A stretch of DNA of 64,000 nt from Treponema sp. (GTDB lineage Bacteria > Spirochaetota > Spirochaetia > Treponematales > Treponemataceae): NCBI GenBank assembly GCA_017645785.1, contig JAGCNW010000039.1, forward strand, positions 44,180 through 108,179, in the 5' to 3' direction. Positions 26,710 to 33,944 of the stretch are shown in pieces (position 1 is the stretch's first letter; the number at the start of each line of letters is the position of its first letter). The notes under the pieces are model-generated. The model made no database searches, was not told the origin of the DNA, and saw only the letters and a program-made list of their open reading frames with translations. The position numbers and the translations under genes are program-made.

Positions 26710-27552
26710 CTAGTTTACGAGGCGTCGCTGGCATTCCGCGTACAAATCGGCCGTTTTTTGGACGATGTCGGCGGGAATTTCCTTGATGTTTGGGTCGCCG
26801 GCCAAGTTGTTGGCCTTAAGCCAGTCGCGGACAAACTGCTTGTCGTAGCTGGCGGGGCTGCTTCCAACCTTGTAGGTGTCCTTGTTCCAAAAGCGGCTTG
26901 AATCGGGGGTCAAAACCTCGTCGGCCAAGACCAATTCGCCGTTTTCGTCCAATCCAAACTCAAATTTTGTGTCGGCGATGATGATTCCGCGCTCGTAGGC
27001 GTAGTCGTAGCACTTTTTGTAGATGGCAAGGGCGGCTTTTTCGATTTTCGTTCCCAATTCCTCGCCCAAGTCCTTTTTCATGTAGTCAAGGGTCACGTTG
27101 ATGTCGTGGCCTTCCTTGGCTTTGGTGGAAGGGGTGCAAATCGGCTGGGCCAATTTTTCGGCCTCCTGGTATTCCTTGTCAAAAGAGTGGCCCAAAAACG
27201 GCTCGCCCTTTTTGTAGGCTTCGTACATGGAGCCGAACATGTAGCCGCGGACGATCACCTCGTAGGGAACCATCTTAAGCTTTTTGACCAGCATCGTCCT
27301 GCCTTCAAATTCCGGCTTTTGGAAGTCGGCGGGCATGTCCTTTACGTCGCTTGATATCAAGTGGTTTTTGCAAATGTCCTTTGTAAGCTCGAACCAGTGC
27401 TCGCTTACGGCGTTAAGGACTTTTCCTTTGCCCGGAATGTCAACCGGCAAAATCACGTCAAAGGCGCTGATTCTGTCTGTCGTGACGATTACCATGCGGC
27501 CGTCTTCAAGGTCGTAAACTTCGCGTACTTTTCCGCTGATGATTTTTTTCAT
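26710..27552 (-). CDS. purC: Phosphoribosylaminoimidazole-succinocarboxamide synthase
   Basis: A 280-residue SAICAR synthetase (purine biosynthesis, ligates aspartate to CAIR). Visible motifs: GKVREVYDLEDGRMVIVTTDRISAFD at the start, the PYEVIVRGYMFGSMYEAYKKG region, IIIADTKFEFG and LADEVLTPDSSRFW. The ATG lies 2 nt after the stop of the PEGA gene, whose last codons contain the AAGAGGA ribosome binding site, so it is co-transcribed. No other pur gene and no purine riboswitch is visible. Confidence 0.96.
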   Translation of the reverse strand: MKKIISGKVREVYDLEDGRMVIVTTDRISAFDVILPVDIPGKGKVLNAVSEHWFELTKDICKNHLISSDVKDMPADFQKPEFEGRTMLVKKLKMVPYEVIVRGYMFGSMYEAYKKGEPFLGHSFDKEYQEAEKLAQPICTPSTKAKEGHDINVTLDYMKKDLGEELGTKIEKAALAIYKKCYDYAYERGIIIADTKFEFGLDENGELVLADEVLTPDSSRFWNKDTYKVGSSPASYDKQFVRDWLKANNLAGDPNIKEIPADIVQKTADLYAECQRRLVN

Positions 27553-27554
27553 AA

Positions 27555-28526
27555 TTATTCCTCTTTTACGCTTGCGTCTACATTGACGCTGATGTTATAG
27601 CTCTTTCCGTTTTGAATCGCAACTTTTTTGGTGACTTCGTAGCCGCCCAGGTTGAACTTAAAGATGTGTTCGCCGGCTTCCAAGTCCAGCGAAGTGTTGG
27701 CCGCTGTCTCCACGCCGTCAACGTAAACCTTGGTTCCTTCCGGGGCCGAGACGCGGACAGACGGAGCAACGCTTTGCAAGTCCAACGAAAGCTTTGTCAC
27801 TTGGCCTTGGGCGATCATCACGGCGCGCGTCTCGTTCCTGAATTTGTCCGAAACAATCGAGACGTTTCGTTTTCCGGGCTTGAGCAAAATCAAGCCTTTT
27901 TCGTTTGCGGTCACAGGCTTGTCGTCAACAAAGACGCTGTATTCGCCCGCGTCGGTCGGAGCCAACACCTTGAGCGCGCCGTAGTCCGTCGCCACCGCTT
28001 TGGCGCTGACTTCAAACTCGGCCTCCATTACGCTTTTGGGGACGCCCTTCATCGCCAATTGGTTTCTCAAAAAAACAAAGCCCCGGCTGGCGTCCGGAAT
28101 CAAAGTCTTGTCCGCGTAAGGGCTGGTCTTGATTGTGTTTCCTTTTACAAGGGGAATCACGATTGTCCAAGCCAATTGTCCGGGATAAAGGCCCGAATAA
28201 ATTTCCACGCCGGAATAGTCAATGCCCTTTTCCGTTGGAATGGGGGAGATGTTGTTGTAAAGTGAATAAAGGATTGTGTTTCTGTAGGCGGCCACCGTTT
28301 GCGGAACTTTTACCGTAATCTCAACGCCTTGCACAAAGGTCGTGTCTTCGGGCAAAAAGGCCGCCACGCAGTCGTTTATTCCGCAGGCCTTGCTTTCAGA
28401 GCTTCCGCTTGCGGGAACGTTAAGACAAAGCGTCTTTCGCGTTCTAAAAACTTCCGCCTTTATGCAAAGCAGGCCGGCCGCGAAAATGGCTAGGGCCGCT
28501 AAATTTCTTTTATCGATAAGACTCAT
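27555..28526 (-). CDS. PEGA-domain secreted or membrane-anchored protein
   Basis: A 323-residue protein with an N-terminal hydrophobic segment (residues about 9-23) that is a signal peptide or anchor. The C-terminal 70 residues are a PEGA domain (APEGTKVYVDGVETAANTSLDLEAGEHIFKF), a beta-sandwich found in surface proteins. An earlier GEYSVFVDDKPVTANEKGLILLKPGK stretch may be a second, divergent copy. The N-terminal 200 residues are not recognised. It lies between the M23 peptidase and purC, so a role at the envelope near peptidoglycan is plausible. Confidence 0.82.
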   Translation of the reverse strand: MSLIDKRNLAALAIFAAGLLCIKAEVFRTRKTLCLNVPASGSSESKACGINDCVAAFLPEDTTFVQGVEITVKVPQTVAAYRNTILYSLYNNISPIPTEKGIDYSGVEIYSGLYPGQLAWTIVIPLVKGNTIKTSPYADKTLIPDASRGFVFLRNQLAMKGVPKSVMEAEFEVSAKAVATDYGALKVLAPTDAGEYSVFVDDKPVTANEKGLILLKPGKRNVSIVSDKFRNETRAVMIAQGQVTKLSLDLQSVAPSVRVSAPEGTKVYVDGVETAANTSLDLEAGEHIFKFNLGGYEVTKKVAIQNGKSYNISVNVDASVKEE

Positions 28527-28548
28527 CCTCTAAAACTCATCCCTTCAT

Positions 28549-29493
28549 TCAAAAATTTCCGTAAGCCGAAGGATCCACGGTCTTTCCGTTCAGCCAAATT
28601 TCAAAATGCAAGTGCGGACCGGTAACTTGGCCAGTGCTTCCGCTCTTTGCGATCAATTCTCCGGCCCTGACAATCGTTCCCTTTTGCGCGCTTTCTTGTA
28701 TCGAAGAAAGGTGCGCGTAAAAGCTTGACATGCCGCGACCGTGGTCGATTTGGATCCACTTGCCGTAAACCGCGTTCTCGCCCCAGCCCGAAACCGTTCC
28801 GCTTTTGCAGGCAAAAACATTGGAACCGTTGGGGACCGCCATGTCGACGCCCCTATGGAATTGGCTCTTGTTCCCGCCAAAGGGATTGTCCCTCTGGCCG
28901 TAACGGCTGGTAATCCTGTAGTTTTTCACCGGCAGCTGCATTGATGTGTCTAAAAAAAAAGCGCGCTCTGTGGTGGTGAACTTTTCGCCGGGAAAAAACG
29001 CAAAATCTCTTCCGTCGATATTATAGCGCAAATGCTTTGTGTCTTCCAATAGGGGAAGGCGATTTTTTTGCAATAAAAATTCCAGCGCGCTCAAGTTTTT
29101 GCTTTCTTCCAAGGGAACGAAAATTCCGTCGGCGCTGGGAAGAAGCAAGGTTTTTCCTTTTAAATACTCGCCGCTTCCTGTGATTCCGTTCAATATGCAA
29201 AAACTGTCGTAGCGGATGCAAAAACGGCTGGCCAAATTGAACAAGTCGTCGTCGTTGTTGACTGTGTATGAGTAAAAGGCGGGAACAATGTCCTTTCCGC
29301 TTGTAAAAAGCCTCTTGTTTTCCTCAACTTCGTCGTCAAACTGCTTTAGCATAAAGTCCTTGTCACGGACGTTGAGGGAATTTATTTGGGGAACTCTTGA
29401 TTTTTTGATTTGAATCGGAGCCTCTTGCGCGAAAAGCGAAAGGCTTGCGGCAAAGAATAGGGCCGCGAAAAAAAGGGCTCTATTCTTTAGCAT
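28549..29493 (-). CDS. LysM/M23 peptidoglycan endopeptidase
   Basis: A 314-residue secreted protein (signal peptide ending SLFAQ near residue 22). Residues about 72-120 form a LysM-like peptidoglycan-binding module (YTVNNDDDLFNLASRF to GKTLLLPS). Residues about 190-305 are an M23 metallopeptidase with the zinc ligands HRGVD and HLHFE both present, so it should be active. It probably cuts peptide cross-links during envelope growth. Its start overlaps the preceding membrane-protein gene by 14 bp. Confidence 0.92.
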   Translation of the reverse strand: MLKNRALFFAALFFAASLSLFAQEAPIQIKKSRVPQINSLNVRDKDFMLKQFDDEVEENKRLFTSGKDIVPAFYSYTVNNDDDLFNLASRFCIRYDSFCILNGITGSGEYLKGKTLLLPSADGIFVPLEESKNLSALEFLLQKNRLPLLEDTKHLRYNIDGRDFAFFPGEKFTTTERAFFLDTSMQLPVKNYRITSRYGQRDNPFGGNKSQFHRGVDMAVPNGSNVFACKSGTVSGWGENAVYGKWIQIDHGRGMSSFYAHLSSIQESAQKGTIVRAGELIAKSGSTGQVTGPHLHFEIWLNGKTVDPSAYGNF

Positions 29494-29824
29494 TTAATTT
29501 TTTTTCCAAAATGGACAAGGCTTTGAAGGCCGCGGCCGCCAAGACGACGGCGGCCAAGGCAAGAAGGCGGTTGAATTTTGTCAAAAAGAAAACAAAGGCA
29601 AAGAGCCCGCCCAAGACAGCGGCTATTTTTGCGGCGGCAAAGAGGGAAGTTTTTAGGCCCCTTTTTTTTGCCCAAAAAAAGATTTTATATAGAAAAAAAG
29701 CCGCGATTGCGGCCAAGACCAGCGCCGAATAAAGGCTGGGCTTTGTGGATGCGAACAACCATAGCGGCGCGATCACGGCAAAAGCCGCGAAGGCGCACGC
29801 CAGGATAAATGCAATAAGTTGCAA
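29480..29824 (-). CDS. Small membrane protein, TTG start
   Basis: A 114-residue protein with three to four hydrophobic helices (LIAFILACAFAAFAVIAPLW, YSALVLAAIAAFFLYKIFFW and others) and a basic C-terminus. An open frame extends upstream, but it runs antisense-like through the ferredoxin reading frame. The TTG at 29822-29824 has GGAAGAG 5-9 nt upstream, inside the last ferredoxin codons, and is the better start. No family recognised. Confidence 0.65.
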   Translation of the reverse strand: MQLIAFILACAFAAFAVIAPLWLFASTKPSLYSALVLAAIAAFFLYKIFFWAKKRGLKTSLFAAAKIAAVLGGLFAFVFFLTKFNRLLALAAVVLAAAAFKALSILEKKLNAKE

Positions 29825-29825
29825 T

Positions 29826-29996
29826 TTACTCTTCCGAAATCGCTTCGGCGGGGCAGGCTCCGGCGCAAGTGCCGCAGCTGATGCAAGTTCCCGCGTCAAT
29901 TACGCGCTTTGAGTCCTTTTCAGAAATCGCTGAAACGGGACATTCAGATTCGCAGGCGCCGCAGTTTACGCAAGCGTCAGAAATTTTGTAAGCCAT
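29826..29996 (-). CDS. 2[4Fe-4S] ferredoxin
   Basis: A 56-residue bacterial ferredoxin. It has two CxxCxxCxxxCP motifs, CVNCGACESECP and CISCGTCAGACP, which bind two 4Fe-4S clusters. A strong ribosome binding site (TTAGGAGG) precedes the ATG. It is a small soluble electron carrier and could serve Rnf, whose operon lies about 4.5 kb away on the same strand. First gene of the unit ending in purC. Confidence 0.95.
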   Translation of the reverse strand: MAYKISDACVNCGACESECPVSAISEKDSKRVIDAGTCISCGTCAGACPAEAISEE

Positions 29997-30019
29997 ATTT
30001 TCCTCCTAATTGAAAACAA

Positions 30020-30048
30020 ATGATAGCGCAAAATGGTTAAAAAATCAA
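30020..30048 (-). promoter_or_regulatory. Promoter of the ferredoxin-purC unit
   Basis: On the minus strand TTGATT (30043-30048), 17 bp, TATCAT (30020-30025). The -35 box lies inside the left arm of the 24-bp inverted repeat at 30039-30062. Confidence 0.55.
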
Positions 30049-30250
30049 GAAAAAAACACGGGCTCTAACAACCGCTCCCAGCGGCTGCCGGCCCGCAAAA
30101 CCGCTAGATATCGTCGCTACACACATATCGCGCCTTGTAACTTTCTACGGTTGCCGCTTGCGCGGCAGGCGCGACATGAGTGTTTTTGCGGTCCGCTCAT
30201 CCGCTTCGCGCGGTTCTTGCTTTTTGCCCGTGTTTTTTTCTTGATTTTTT
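30039..30250. repeat. 212-bp element bounded by a perfect 24-bp inverted repeat
   Basis: The arms at 30039-30062 and 30227-30250 are exact reverse complements (an A-rich block with TCAAG, ending CACGGG), with 164 bp between. The inside has no open frame and is rich in small hairpins (GCCGCTTGCGCGGC near 30152). It looks like a MITE-like or REP-type element. No clear target-site duplication is visible. It fills most of the gap 29997-30338, where I see no gene. Confidence 0.65.
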
Positions 30251-30303
30251 TTCCATAAGAAACACGGGCTTTACCAACCGCTTCCAGCAGTTGCCGGACC
30301 GCG
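30057..30303 (+). repeat. Direct repeat pair of about 40 bp
   Basis: 30057-30096 and 30263-30302 share CACGGGCT-TA-CAACCGCT-CCAGC-G-TGCCGG-CCGC with about six mismatches. Copy 1 begins inside the left inverted-repeat arm; copy 2 lies just outside the right arm. Confidence 0.7.
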
Positions 30304-30308
30304 GGGGC

Positions 30309-30335
30309 AAAAAAAAGACCCGCGGTTTGCGGGTC
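30309..30335 (-). terminator. Terminator of tRNA-Phe
   Basis: On the minus strand GACCCGC/GCGGGTC with a 5-nt loop, followed by eight T. Confidence 0.93.
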
Positions 30336-30338
30336 CTT

Positions 30339-30411
30339 TGCCACCGGTCAGAATCGAACTGACGACATACGGATTTTCAGTCCGGCGCTCTACCAACTGA
30401 GCTACAGCGGC
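30339..30411 (-). tRNA. tRNA-Phe (GAA)
   Basis: A 73-nt cloverleaf on the minus strand starting GCCGCTGTAGCTCAGTTGG. The loop CTGAAAA gives GAA. The acceptor stem contains two G-U pairs. Confidence 0.95.
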
Positions 30412-30422
30412 GTAATGGGATT

Positions 30423-30451
30423 ATATTATCAAATTATAAAAAATGTGTCAA
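30423..30451 (-). promoter_or_regulatory. Promoter of tRNA-Phe
   Basis: On the minus strand TTGACA (30446-30451), 17 bp, TAATAT (30423-30428), in the context TTTGATAATATAAT shared with the tRNA promoter at 9999-10028. Confidence 0.75.
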
Positions 30452-30497
30452 GAGAAAGGCTAGAAAAAATTTAAAAAGCGCGCTACAATAGTTCCCT

Positions 30498-31397
30498 ATG
30501 AAAAAGATAATCACTGGCATCCTTGTCGCGGCCTTTTGCGCCGGAGCTTTTGCAAGAACTTTTACCGCGGCCGACGTCAACGACTGCCTCAACAATTTTT
30601 CAATAAACATAAACAAGACTCTCCCCAACGCGGCGAGCCAGCAAAACGTTTCTGCGCAGGCTTGGATTGGAAAAATCTATCCTTCCGCTCCGCCGCATTT
30701 TGCCGTGGGAATCGAGGCCGGAGTCTCAAAGCTTGACATGGAGCCGTTTAAGGAAGCCATTGAAGTTTTTAATGTCGGAGGCCTTCCAAGCTTTTTTGTG
30801 TATCCGACTGTGACGGCCAACGCGCGAATCGGCGGCTTTTTCTTGCCCTTTGACATCGGCTTTTCGTGCATGTACATGGACATTTCCAGCCTAAGGGCCG
30901 TTTCCGACGGCTTTGGAATCAGCTTTTTCAACATTGGCGGAGACATTCGCTACGCCTTGCTTAAGGGGGAGGGCGCTTGGCCCCAGCTTTCTTTGGGCTT
31001 TGGCTACTATTACCTTGGCGGAAAAGTTTCGTTGAACAAGGACGGAGTAAGGGCCGGCTTGGACTATTCCACACACGCGATGTTCGGCCAAATCCAAGTT
31101 TCAAAGACCTTCCTCTTTTTCACGCCCTTTTTGGGCTTTAGGGGAATTTTCTCCAAGTCCGCGACGGATTGGTATTGGTCTGTCACGGACGACAGGATAG
31201 CGACTGCGGCTTCTTATGTAGGAACGGCTTCTTCCGGCAAGGGAAGCGCGAATTCCAATTGGACTGATTATTTTGTTCCGCAAATTTACAGCGGTTTTGG
31301 CTTAAAATTCAGCTTCTTCGCTATAAATATTTCGGGCTCTTATGACTTCGCGCATACAATTTGGGGCGGAAACTTGAGCCTCCGCTTCCAAATGTAG
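30498..31397 (+). CDS. Predicted outer-membrane beta-barrel protein
   Basis: A 299-residue protein with a classical signal peptide (residues 1-19, cleavage after AFA). It has alternating hydrophobic, aromatic and glycine-rich strands, and a C-terminus ending in NLSLRFQM, close to the aromatic-terminated last strand of barrel proteins. No known porin family is recognised. A TACAAT box (30484-30489) ends 8 nt before the ATG and there is no Shine-Dalgarno, so the mRNA is probably leaderless. Confidence 0.7.
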   Translation: MKKIITGILVAAFCAGAFARTFTAADVNDCLNNFSININKTLPNAASQQNVSAQAWIGKIYPSAPPHFAVGIEAGVSKLDMEPFKEAIEVFNVGGLPSFFVYPTVTANARIGGFFLPFDIGFSCMYMDISSLRAVSDGFGISFFNIGGDIRYALLKGEGAWPQLSLGFGYYYLGGKVSLNKDGVRAGLDYSTHAMFGQIQVSKTFLFFTPFLGFRGIFSKSATDWYWSVTDDRIATAASYVGTASSGKGSANSNWTDYFVPQIYSGFGLKFSFFAINISGSYDFAHTIWGGNLSLRFQM

Positions 31398-31415
31398 GGG
31401 CCCGCGCGGGCATTC

Positions 31416-31444
31416 TTGAAATATATTCTATTATTGTATATAAT
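31416..31444 (+). promoter_or_regulatory. Strong leaderless promoter of the ankyrin gene
   Basis: TTGAAA (31416-31421), 17 bp, TATAAT (31439-31444), then 6 nt to the ATG at 31451. This is the clearest leaderless layout in the window. Confidence 0.75.
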
Positions 31445-31450
31445 TAAAGA

Positions 31451-32347
31451 ATGAATTGGCTTATTGTTTACGCTCCAAAACATGCGGAGCAGGGCGCCGA
31501 GCTAAAGGCGTTCTTTAAGCGGAACAAGATTTCGGCAAAAACTTTTTTAGTAGAAAAAGACGCGGAGCTTTCGCCTGACGCGCTTCCTTCAAAAATAAAA
31601 CTTTACAGCCATTGCGTCATTCTTGATGAAAAGGCTCCCGCCAAGAACGCGGCCTTTGCTTGGGGCGTGGCTCTTGGCCGCGGCCTTCTTGTCTACGCCT
31701 TTAAAAGCGCGTGGACCGCGGCGGCAAAAAAATGCGGCTCCCTCCAAGAATTTGACACTTTTGACCGCCTTTTGGCTTATTTGGAAAACAATGTCAAGGC
31801 GATCGCCTTGGAGGCCAAGAAAAAGGACGCCTGGAAAAAGCTTTTTGACAGCGGAAATCCCTTTACCGGCGACTCGTTTGCCGTTCATGTCCAAAAGGAC
31901 AACCGCGAAATTGTCCAGACATACATCGACGCCGGCATGAGCCTCAACGAGCGCACAAGCGCGGGCGTTCCAATGTTGAACATTGCGATTCGCGCCGAGC
32001 AAGTTGACGAAGTAAAATGGATGCTGGAGCAGGACGTTGACCTCAACGCTGTTTCTGCCGACCGCGGCTACTCGGCCTTGATGGACTGCGTTTGGAAAAA
32101 GAATTTGGAATTGACAAAAATTTTGGTCGCAAAAAAAGTCAACTTGGACTTTGTTTCAAGCGACAACCAGTCGGCCCTTACCCTTGCCGTCGGCGAAGGA
32201 AAGGCCGAGATGGTAAAGGTTCTTTCGGACGCCGGAGCCAGCCCCGACAAGTTTGACGCCTTGGGAATGTCAGCGTGGACTTACGCGAAGCTTTTCAAGC
32301 GCCAAGATTTGCTCGAAATAATGGAAAAAAATCATCATGGACAATAA
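31451..32347 (+). CDS. Ankyrin-repeat protein with an N-terminal Rossmann-like domain
   Basis: A 298-residue cytoplasmic protein. Residues about 1-85 (NWLIVYAPKHAEQGAEL to AAFAWGVALGRGLLVYAF) look like a small alpha/beta domain of the TIR/nucleoside-deoxyribosyltransferase type, but the Glu expected in the AFE-GYA position is Ala. Residues about 140-290 are four ankyrin repeats (for example AGVPMLNIAIRAEQVDEVKWMLEQ). It overlaps murG by 11 bp, so they are co-transcribed. A partner-binding role near cell-wall synthesis is a guess. Ankyrin part fairly sure, N-terminal fold uncertain. Confidence 0.78.
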   Translation: MNWLIVYAPKHAEQGAELKAFFKRNKISAKTFLVEKDAELSPDALPSKIKLYSHCVILDEKAPAKNAAFAWGVALGRGLLVYAFKSAWTAAAKKCGSLQEFDTFDRLLAYLENNVKAIALEAKKKDAWKKLFDSGNPFTGDSFAVHVQKDNREIVQTYIDAGMSLNERTSAGVPMLNIAIRAEQVDEVKWMLEQDVDLNAVSADRGYSALMDCVWKKNLELTKILVAKKVNLDFVSSDNQSALTLAVGEGKAEMVKVLSDAGASPDKFDALGMSAWTYAKLFKRQDLLEIMEKNHHGQ

Positions 32348-33488
32348 AACGCTAACCGTTGCCTTTACCGGCGGCGGAACCGGCGGACACATTTATCCCG
32401 GCCTTGCCGTCGCCGACGCCTTTAGGCAAAAAAACGAGCGGGCAAAAATTATTTGGATAGCCTCCCTTTCAAAGATGGACAAGGACATTGTTGAAAATTC
32501 TTTTGACAAGGAAGGCCGCGCGTCGGCGGACAAATTTTACGGCATTCCGAGCGGAAAATTGCGCCGATATTTTTCTTTCAAAAATTTTCTTGACGTCTTT
32601 AAAATATTTTTTGGCTTTGTCGCCGCCCTCTTTGTTTTGCTAAAGAACCGGCCCGCATTTTTGTTCTCCAAAGGCGGCTTTGTTTCTGTTCCCGTTTGCG
32701 CGGCCGCCCGCGTTTTGGGAATAAAAATTTATACCCATGAATGCGACTTCACTCCCGGCCTTGCGACAAGAATCAATTCAAAGTTCGCCGACACGGTTTT
32801 GCTTAGCTACGACGAAACTCGCGACTTTTTTAAGAACGGCTCAAGCTCAAAATTTGTTGTGACTGGAAATCCCGTTCGTCCTGTCTTTTACGAAACGAAC
32901 GCTGCCGCCGGCCTGGATTTTTTGGGAATAACGAGCGCGCAAAAAAAGAAAAAGCCCATTTTGCTTGTGACTGGCGGCTCCTTGGGCGCGGCGCAAATCA
33001 ACGAATTGGTTTGGAAAAACATTTCTTGGCTTTGCCAAAAATTTATTGTGGTCCATCAAACCGGCCAAAAGAATGCCGCGCTCTTGCCGCAAGACTTTCC
33101 GGAAGAGGTTAAGGAAAACTACCATCCTTATCCCTTTATTTACAAGGAGATGCCCGACGTCATCGCTGCGGCTGACGTGGTCCTTTCGCGCGCGGGCGCC
33201 AACTCGATTTGGGAATGCGCGGTTTTGGAAAAGCCGATGGTCTTGATTCCCCTTGAGGGAGCGGGAACTCGCGGCGACCAAGTTGACAACGCCGAATATT
33301 TTGAGAGGCAAGGCGCGGCGGTTGTCATCAAAAAAAGCGGCATGACAGAGTCGTCTTTGCAAAGCGCCTTGTCTTCGTTCTTGAGCGCCGCCCAAAGAAA
33401 AAATTACAGCGAGGCTTGCAAAAAACTTTGCGGAACGGAACGGCCCGCCGAAAAAATAGCGCAAATTTTATTTGAGGGGATAAAATGA
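32337..33488 (+). CDS. murG: Lipid II synthase MurG (GlcNAc transferase)
   Basis: A 383-residue GT28 enzyme that adds GlcNAc from UDP-GlcNAc to lipid I at the inner membrane. The G-loop is GGGTGGHIYPGLA at residues about 12-24. The second G-loop is LVTGGSLGAAQIN, and the donor site is AGANSIWECAVLEKPMVLIPL. The start ATG lies inside the end of the ankyrin gene; the 3' end overlaps cvpA by 4 bp. Confidence 0.97.
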   Translation: MDNKTLTVAFTGGGTGGHIYPGLAVADAFRQKNERAKIIWIASLSKMDKDIVENSFDKEGRASADKFYGIPSGKLRRYFSFKNFLDVFKIFFGFVAALFVLLKNRPAFLFSKGGFVSVPVCAAARVLGIKIYTHECDFTPGLATRINSKFADTVLLSYDETRDFFKNGSSSKFVVTGNPVRPVFYETNAAAGLDFLGITSAQKKKKPILLVTGGSLGAAQINELVWKNISWLCQKFIVVHQTGQKNAALLPQDFPEEVKENYHPYPFIYKEMPDVIAAADVVLSRAGANSIWECAVLEKPMVLIPLEGAGTRGDQVDNAEYFERQGAAVVIKKSGMTESSLQSALSSFLSAAQRKNYSEACKKLCGTERPAEKIAQILFEGIK

Positions 33489-33928
33489 ACGTATTGGATT
33501 ACATCTTGATAGCGATTTTGCTTATATTCACAATTCGCGGCTTTGTCCGCGGCTTGATAAACGAAATTTTTGGAATAAGCTCTCTTATCATTCCGCTTTT
33601 TTTGGCGGTTGTCTTTTTCCAAAAAATGGGAAAGGTTTTCGCCGCCTCGATGAATCCTATTGTGGCGAACATACTGGGCTTTTTGGCCGTTTTCATTTGT
33701 TCCTTCATTTTGATAAAGATAATTCAAATGTTGGTCAAGACGATTTTTTCAGGCCCGATTTTGAACAGCTTGGACAAAACTTTGGGCCTCCTCATGGGCT
33801 TTGCCGAAGGCGGCGCCTTGGTCTTTTTGATTTTGGTCGCGATGGTTGAGGTTAACGGAACCATCGACACAAGCGCCTTGCGCGAGGGCAGCAAAGTTTA
33901 TTCTGTGGTTGAGAGCATACAGGTTTAA
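33485..33928 (+). CDS. cvpA: CvpA-family inner-membrane protein
   Basis: A 147-residue protein with four membrane helices, starting MNVLDYILIAILLIFTIRGFVRGLINEI, the usual CvpA N-terminus (xDxxxxxxxxxxxxRGxxxG). In other bacteria CvpA affects envelope stress resistance and colicin V export. ATGA overlap with murG. Confidence 0.92.
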   Translation: MNVLDYILIAILLIFTIRGFVRGLINEIFGISSLIIPLFLAVVFFQKMGKVFAASMNPIVANILGFLAVFICSFILIKIIQMLVKTIFSGPILNSLDKTLGLLMGFAEGGALVFLILVAMVEVNGTIDTSALREGSKVYSVVESIQV

Positions 33929-33944
33929 TAAAGGGGAGTGAAAA

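Noticed and set aside
29825..29899. N-terminal extension of the small membrane protein over the ferredoxin gene
   Set aside because: It would translate the ferredoxin gene in another frame. A TTG with a good ribosome binding site lies just after the ferredoxin.
31451..32347. TIR-based defence protein
   Set aside because: The catalytic Glu is not seen, there is no partner nuclease or effector, and the gene is embedded in the murG operon.
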